Shown here one piece after another: positions 43,375-45,193 of a stretch of DNA of 45,193 nucleotides. The stretch spans positions 1 to 45,193 of the forward strand of contig CADDYV010000027.1 in the NCBI GenBank assembly GCA_902810695.1, read 5' to 3'. The notes beneath the pieces were generated by a model that saw only the letters and a list, made by a program, of their open reading frames with translations, was not told the origin of the DNA and searched no databases. How positions within the stretch are numbered: position 1 is the first letter of the stretch; each line of letters begins with the position of its first letter. This DNA comes from Actinomycetota bacterium (lineage in GTDB: Bacteria; Actinomycetota; Rubrobacteria; Rubrobacterales; Rubrobacteraceae). The translations under genes were made by a program, and so were the position numbers.

Positions 43375-44496
43375 TCAGTTCTCGCTCGATGGATCTCCTG
43401 CCGGCGCGGGACGGTCGCAGGCACTGGCTATCTGGACGTGTCTTTCGTTCCGGGAAGAATCGTAGAAGGCTTCGATGACATCGAGCGTATGGTAGGCGAG
43501 TTCACCGCTGGCCCGGTGTTTTCTTCCGGAGCGCAGCGCGGTTGCCATATCCGCGACACCGATGCCCCGGCAGTTCGCGGTATGTCCATGAGTAAGGGGC
43601 ATCTCCGTCCACGCGCTTCTTTCAGGGCGCCAGAGGTGCACCGGGCCGCCGAAGGTATTCGGGTCGGGAAGGCTAAGGGTGCCCTCGGAGCCGTAGATCT
43701 CGATGTGCGGCAGCCGCGCGGCCCAGACATCGAAACTGGTGACGATGGTACCGACGGCTCCGCTCTCGAAATCCATCACGCCCGCTATGTGGGTTGGGGT
43801 GTTCACCTGGATCCTCTCTCCGCGTCTCGGCTCGCTGGTGATGGTCCTTTCCGGGAAAGATATGCTGGTAGAGCCCGCAACGCGGCGCACAGGGCCGATG
43901 AGGGAGATCAAGGCCGTAAGGTAGTAAGGGCCCATGTCGAGCATAGGTCCGCCTACGGGCTGGTAGAAGAAGGTGGGATCAGGATGCCAGTGCTCGTGGC
44001 CGTGGTTCATCATGAACGCCGTCGCGGCTACGGGCTGGCCGATCGCGCCGCTGTCTATGAGTTTCCGGCAGGTTTGCAATCCACCTCCCAGGAAGGTATC
44101 CGGCGCACACCCGACCCGCAAACCCAGAGACTTCGCCAGGTCCAGTATCTGGCGGGCTTCTCGACGGCTCGTTGCAAGCGGCTTCTCGCTGTAGACGGAC
44201 TTTCCGGCTCCGAGCGCCGCCAGAGCTACCGAACCATGCGCCCGGGGCACCGTCAGGTTAAGGACTAGCTCTATCTCCGGGTCGTCGAGCAGCTCCTCGA
44301 CGCTGCAGGCTTTCGGCACCAGATGCTCTCTGGCCCTCGCGCGCGCCCTATCCGCATCCAGGTCCGCGCAGGCAACGATCTCCAGCCCATCGAAAGAGGC
44401 GCAGTTTCTGAGGTATACCTCACTGATCACACCACATCCGATGACGCCTGCCCTTACCGCAGAATCGCTGGTGGCAATTCTCCCCTGATAGCTCAA
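43375..44496 (-). CDS. Gfo/Idh/MocA family oxidoreductase
   Basis: 373 residues. N-terminal NAD(P)-binding fold ([15 protein letters not shown]), the signature EKPLA at about 129-133 with the catalytic Lys, and a C-terminal alpha/beta domain ([34 protein letters not shown]). These enzymes oxidise or reduce sugars and sugar acids. The start is taken as TTG 44496 because no better codon precedes the fold. It lies just upstream of lacI on the same strand and is probably part of the same sugar pathway, though a separate transcript. Confidence 0.9.
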   Translation of the reverse strand: MSYQGRIATSDSAVRAGVIGCGVISEVYLRNCASFDGLEIVACADLDADRARARAREHLVPKACSVEELLDDPEIELVLNLTVPRAHGSVALAALGAGKSVYSEKPLATSRREARQILDLAKSLGLRVGCAPDTFLGGGLQTCRKLIDSGAIGQPVAATAFMMNHGHEHWHPDPTFFYQPVGGPMLDMGPYYLTALISLIGPVRRVAGSTSISFPERTITSEPRRGERIQVNTPTHIAGVMDFESGAVGTIVTSFDVWAARLPHIEIYGSEGTLSLPDPNTFGGPVHLWRPERSAWTEMPLTHGHTANCRGIGVADMATALRSGRKHRASGELAYHTLDVIEAFYDSSRNERHVQIASACDRPAPAGDPSSEN

Positions 44497-44525
44497 ATCT
44501 CTGGTACTCTGGTAACTCTACAACC

Positions 44526-44885
44526 CTACACCGCAGATTTCGTCTCCAACTCCGGTATGATCTCCTTTCCGTAAGCGTCGAGCGTCTCCTCCATCGCGTC
44601 GTGCATAAGGTTGCGCAGGATGGCATGCTGGAGCTCGCGGCGCTCTTCGGGCGGGATGCGCGTCATCGCCAGAGCACCGAAGCCGGTCGTAATGCCGTAG
44701 ACCGCTCGCTCGCTATCTTCTATGCGTCCAATGTGCTCGCGGAAGGCGCTGACTCGCTCGCGCGCCTCCGGGCTCAGGCCAACCTGCGCCCCATCGCGCG
44801 CGACGGCGGCTACATCCTCAAGACCCAGCCTGTCTACCCGTACTCCTCTCGTCTTGCGACCTCCATCCCGGAAGATCATACGCAT
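44526..44885 (-). pseudogene. Truncated hutH fragment
   Basis: 119 codons. The first about 95 reproduce the N terminus of histidine ammonia-lyase (VDRLGLEDV to HAILR) with only five differences from hutH of this window over 75 residues. The sequence then switches to an unrelated tail (LMHDAMEETLDAYGKEIIPE) and stops. The MIO segment and nearly the whole catalytic domain are missing, so it cannot be an active lyase. Unlike hutH it keeps ATG codons upstream of the conserved start (44885, 44879). Confidence 0.8.
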
Positions 44886-44917
44886 AGCTCAGCTTAACAT
44901 TGAATCCTGATGCAGAG
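44612..44917. repeat. Copy 2 of the duplicated hutH 5' segment
   Basis: Direct repeat of 29279-29578, including coding sequence and leader. The left boundary is the point where the fragment's protein stops matching HutH. The right boundary is the shared TGCAGAG. Confidence 0.85.
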
Positions 44918-45117
44918 TTCGATAGTAACCACTATAAGTGGGTATTTCTTTGCGAAAGTTAGTAAGACTTGCTCGCTACTGAAGTTTAGGGCTTGTGAAC
45001 ATAAGGAGAGCTCTGTAGACTGAAATGTAAGGATGCAGCTTTGTTTGGGGGAGGGAACTGCTACTTGGGTCAAGTCCCGTTTTTTCTGTATTTTCCTCCA
45101 GGAGGAAAGCTCGCTTT

Positions 45118-45193
45118 CTAGCTCATGGTCACCTCCCGCTCTCGCTGGACCTCCAGCTCGGCCATATTCAGATAACGCTTGCCGGTAACCCAC
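45118..45193 (-). CDS. C-terminal end of a gene outside the window
   Basis: A frame open from the right edge to a TAG at 45118-45120 encodes WVTGKRYLNMAELEVQRERE and ends VTMS. The composition looks coding, unlike the other two frames. Only 24 codons are visible, so no family can be named. The downstream stretch 44918-45117 holds no gene I can support. Confidence 0.4.
   Translation of the reverse strand, partial: WVTGKRYLNMAELEVQREREVTMS

Noticed and set aside
45096-45117. AGGAGGAAAG on the plus strand near the right edge, a perfect ribosome site
   Set aside because: No open reading frame with a start codon follows. The bases form part of a small inverted repeat.
44894-45193. 99-codon frame running in from the right edge
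   Set aside because: Beyond the first residues it is AT-rich and non-protein-like. A neighbouring frame ending at 45118 looks more like coding sequence.

Overview
The window looks like a chromosomal segment of a high-GC, probably thermotolerant actinobacterium of the Rubrobacter type. The basis is protein-level familiarity with such genomes, frequent GTG and TTG starts, dense same-strand operons with stop/start overlaps, and strong GGAGG-like ribosome binding sites. No tRNA, rRNA, CRISPR array or intact insertion sequence is visible.

Left part (1-17.2 kb) is housekeeping and metabolic. It starts with a secreted protein whose frame is broken (1-1430). Next come a protein acetyltransferase of the Pat type (1771-4527), two small envelope proteins, a VIT1/CCC1-like metal transporter behind an operator-like promoter, and a subtilisin-like protease. 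A lipoate operon follows (lipA-lipB-VOC), then lpdA with a papain-like hypothetical gene coupled to it, mutM, and a heme-oxygenase-like diiron enzyme. The region closes with an unknown gene that looks leaderless, moaD-moaE, trxB, a GYD-domain protein and a small exported protein.

The middle part (17.2-29.6 kb) holds a compact four-gene operon read on the minus strand: a fused double-ATPase EcfA, EcfT, an S component and a divergent S-adenosylhomocysteine-hydrolase-like enzyme. The enzyme has lost some of the usual active-site residues. I regard this uptake-plus-enzyme cassette as the best candidate for an undescribed system. It is flanked by an HNH nuclease with an EF-hand-like tail and a lipoprotein with an internal duplication, and then by a complete hutH-hutU-hutF-hutI histidine degradation operon.

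The right part begins with a stretch that looks imported (29.8-32.1 kb): a transposase remnant, an AraC regulator, a VOC protein, an unknown protein and a DUF1801-like protein. An aldo/keto reductase and a second VOC protein follow. The end of the window is a LacI-controlled glycan-utilisation locus read on the minus strand: Gfo/Idh oxidoreductase, LacI, sugar-binding lipoprotein, two permeases, GH2 beta-mannosidase-like enzyme, metallo-beta-lactamase-fold hydrolase and GH38 alpha-mannosidase. A perfect 18-bp palindrome sits at the lacI promoter. At the far right a duplicated 5' fragment of hutH lies beside the oxidoreductase.

Functional calls rest on motifs I could read and on recalled family patterns. 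No database search was run.
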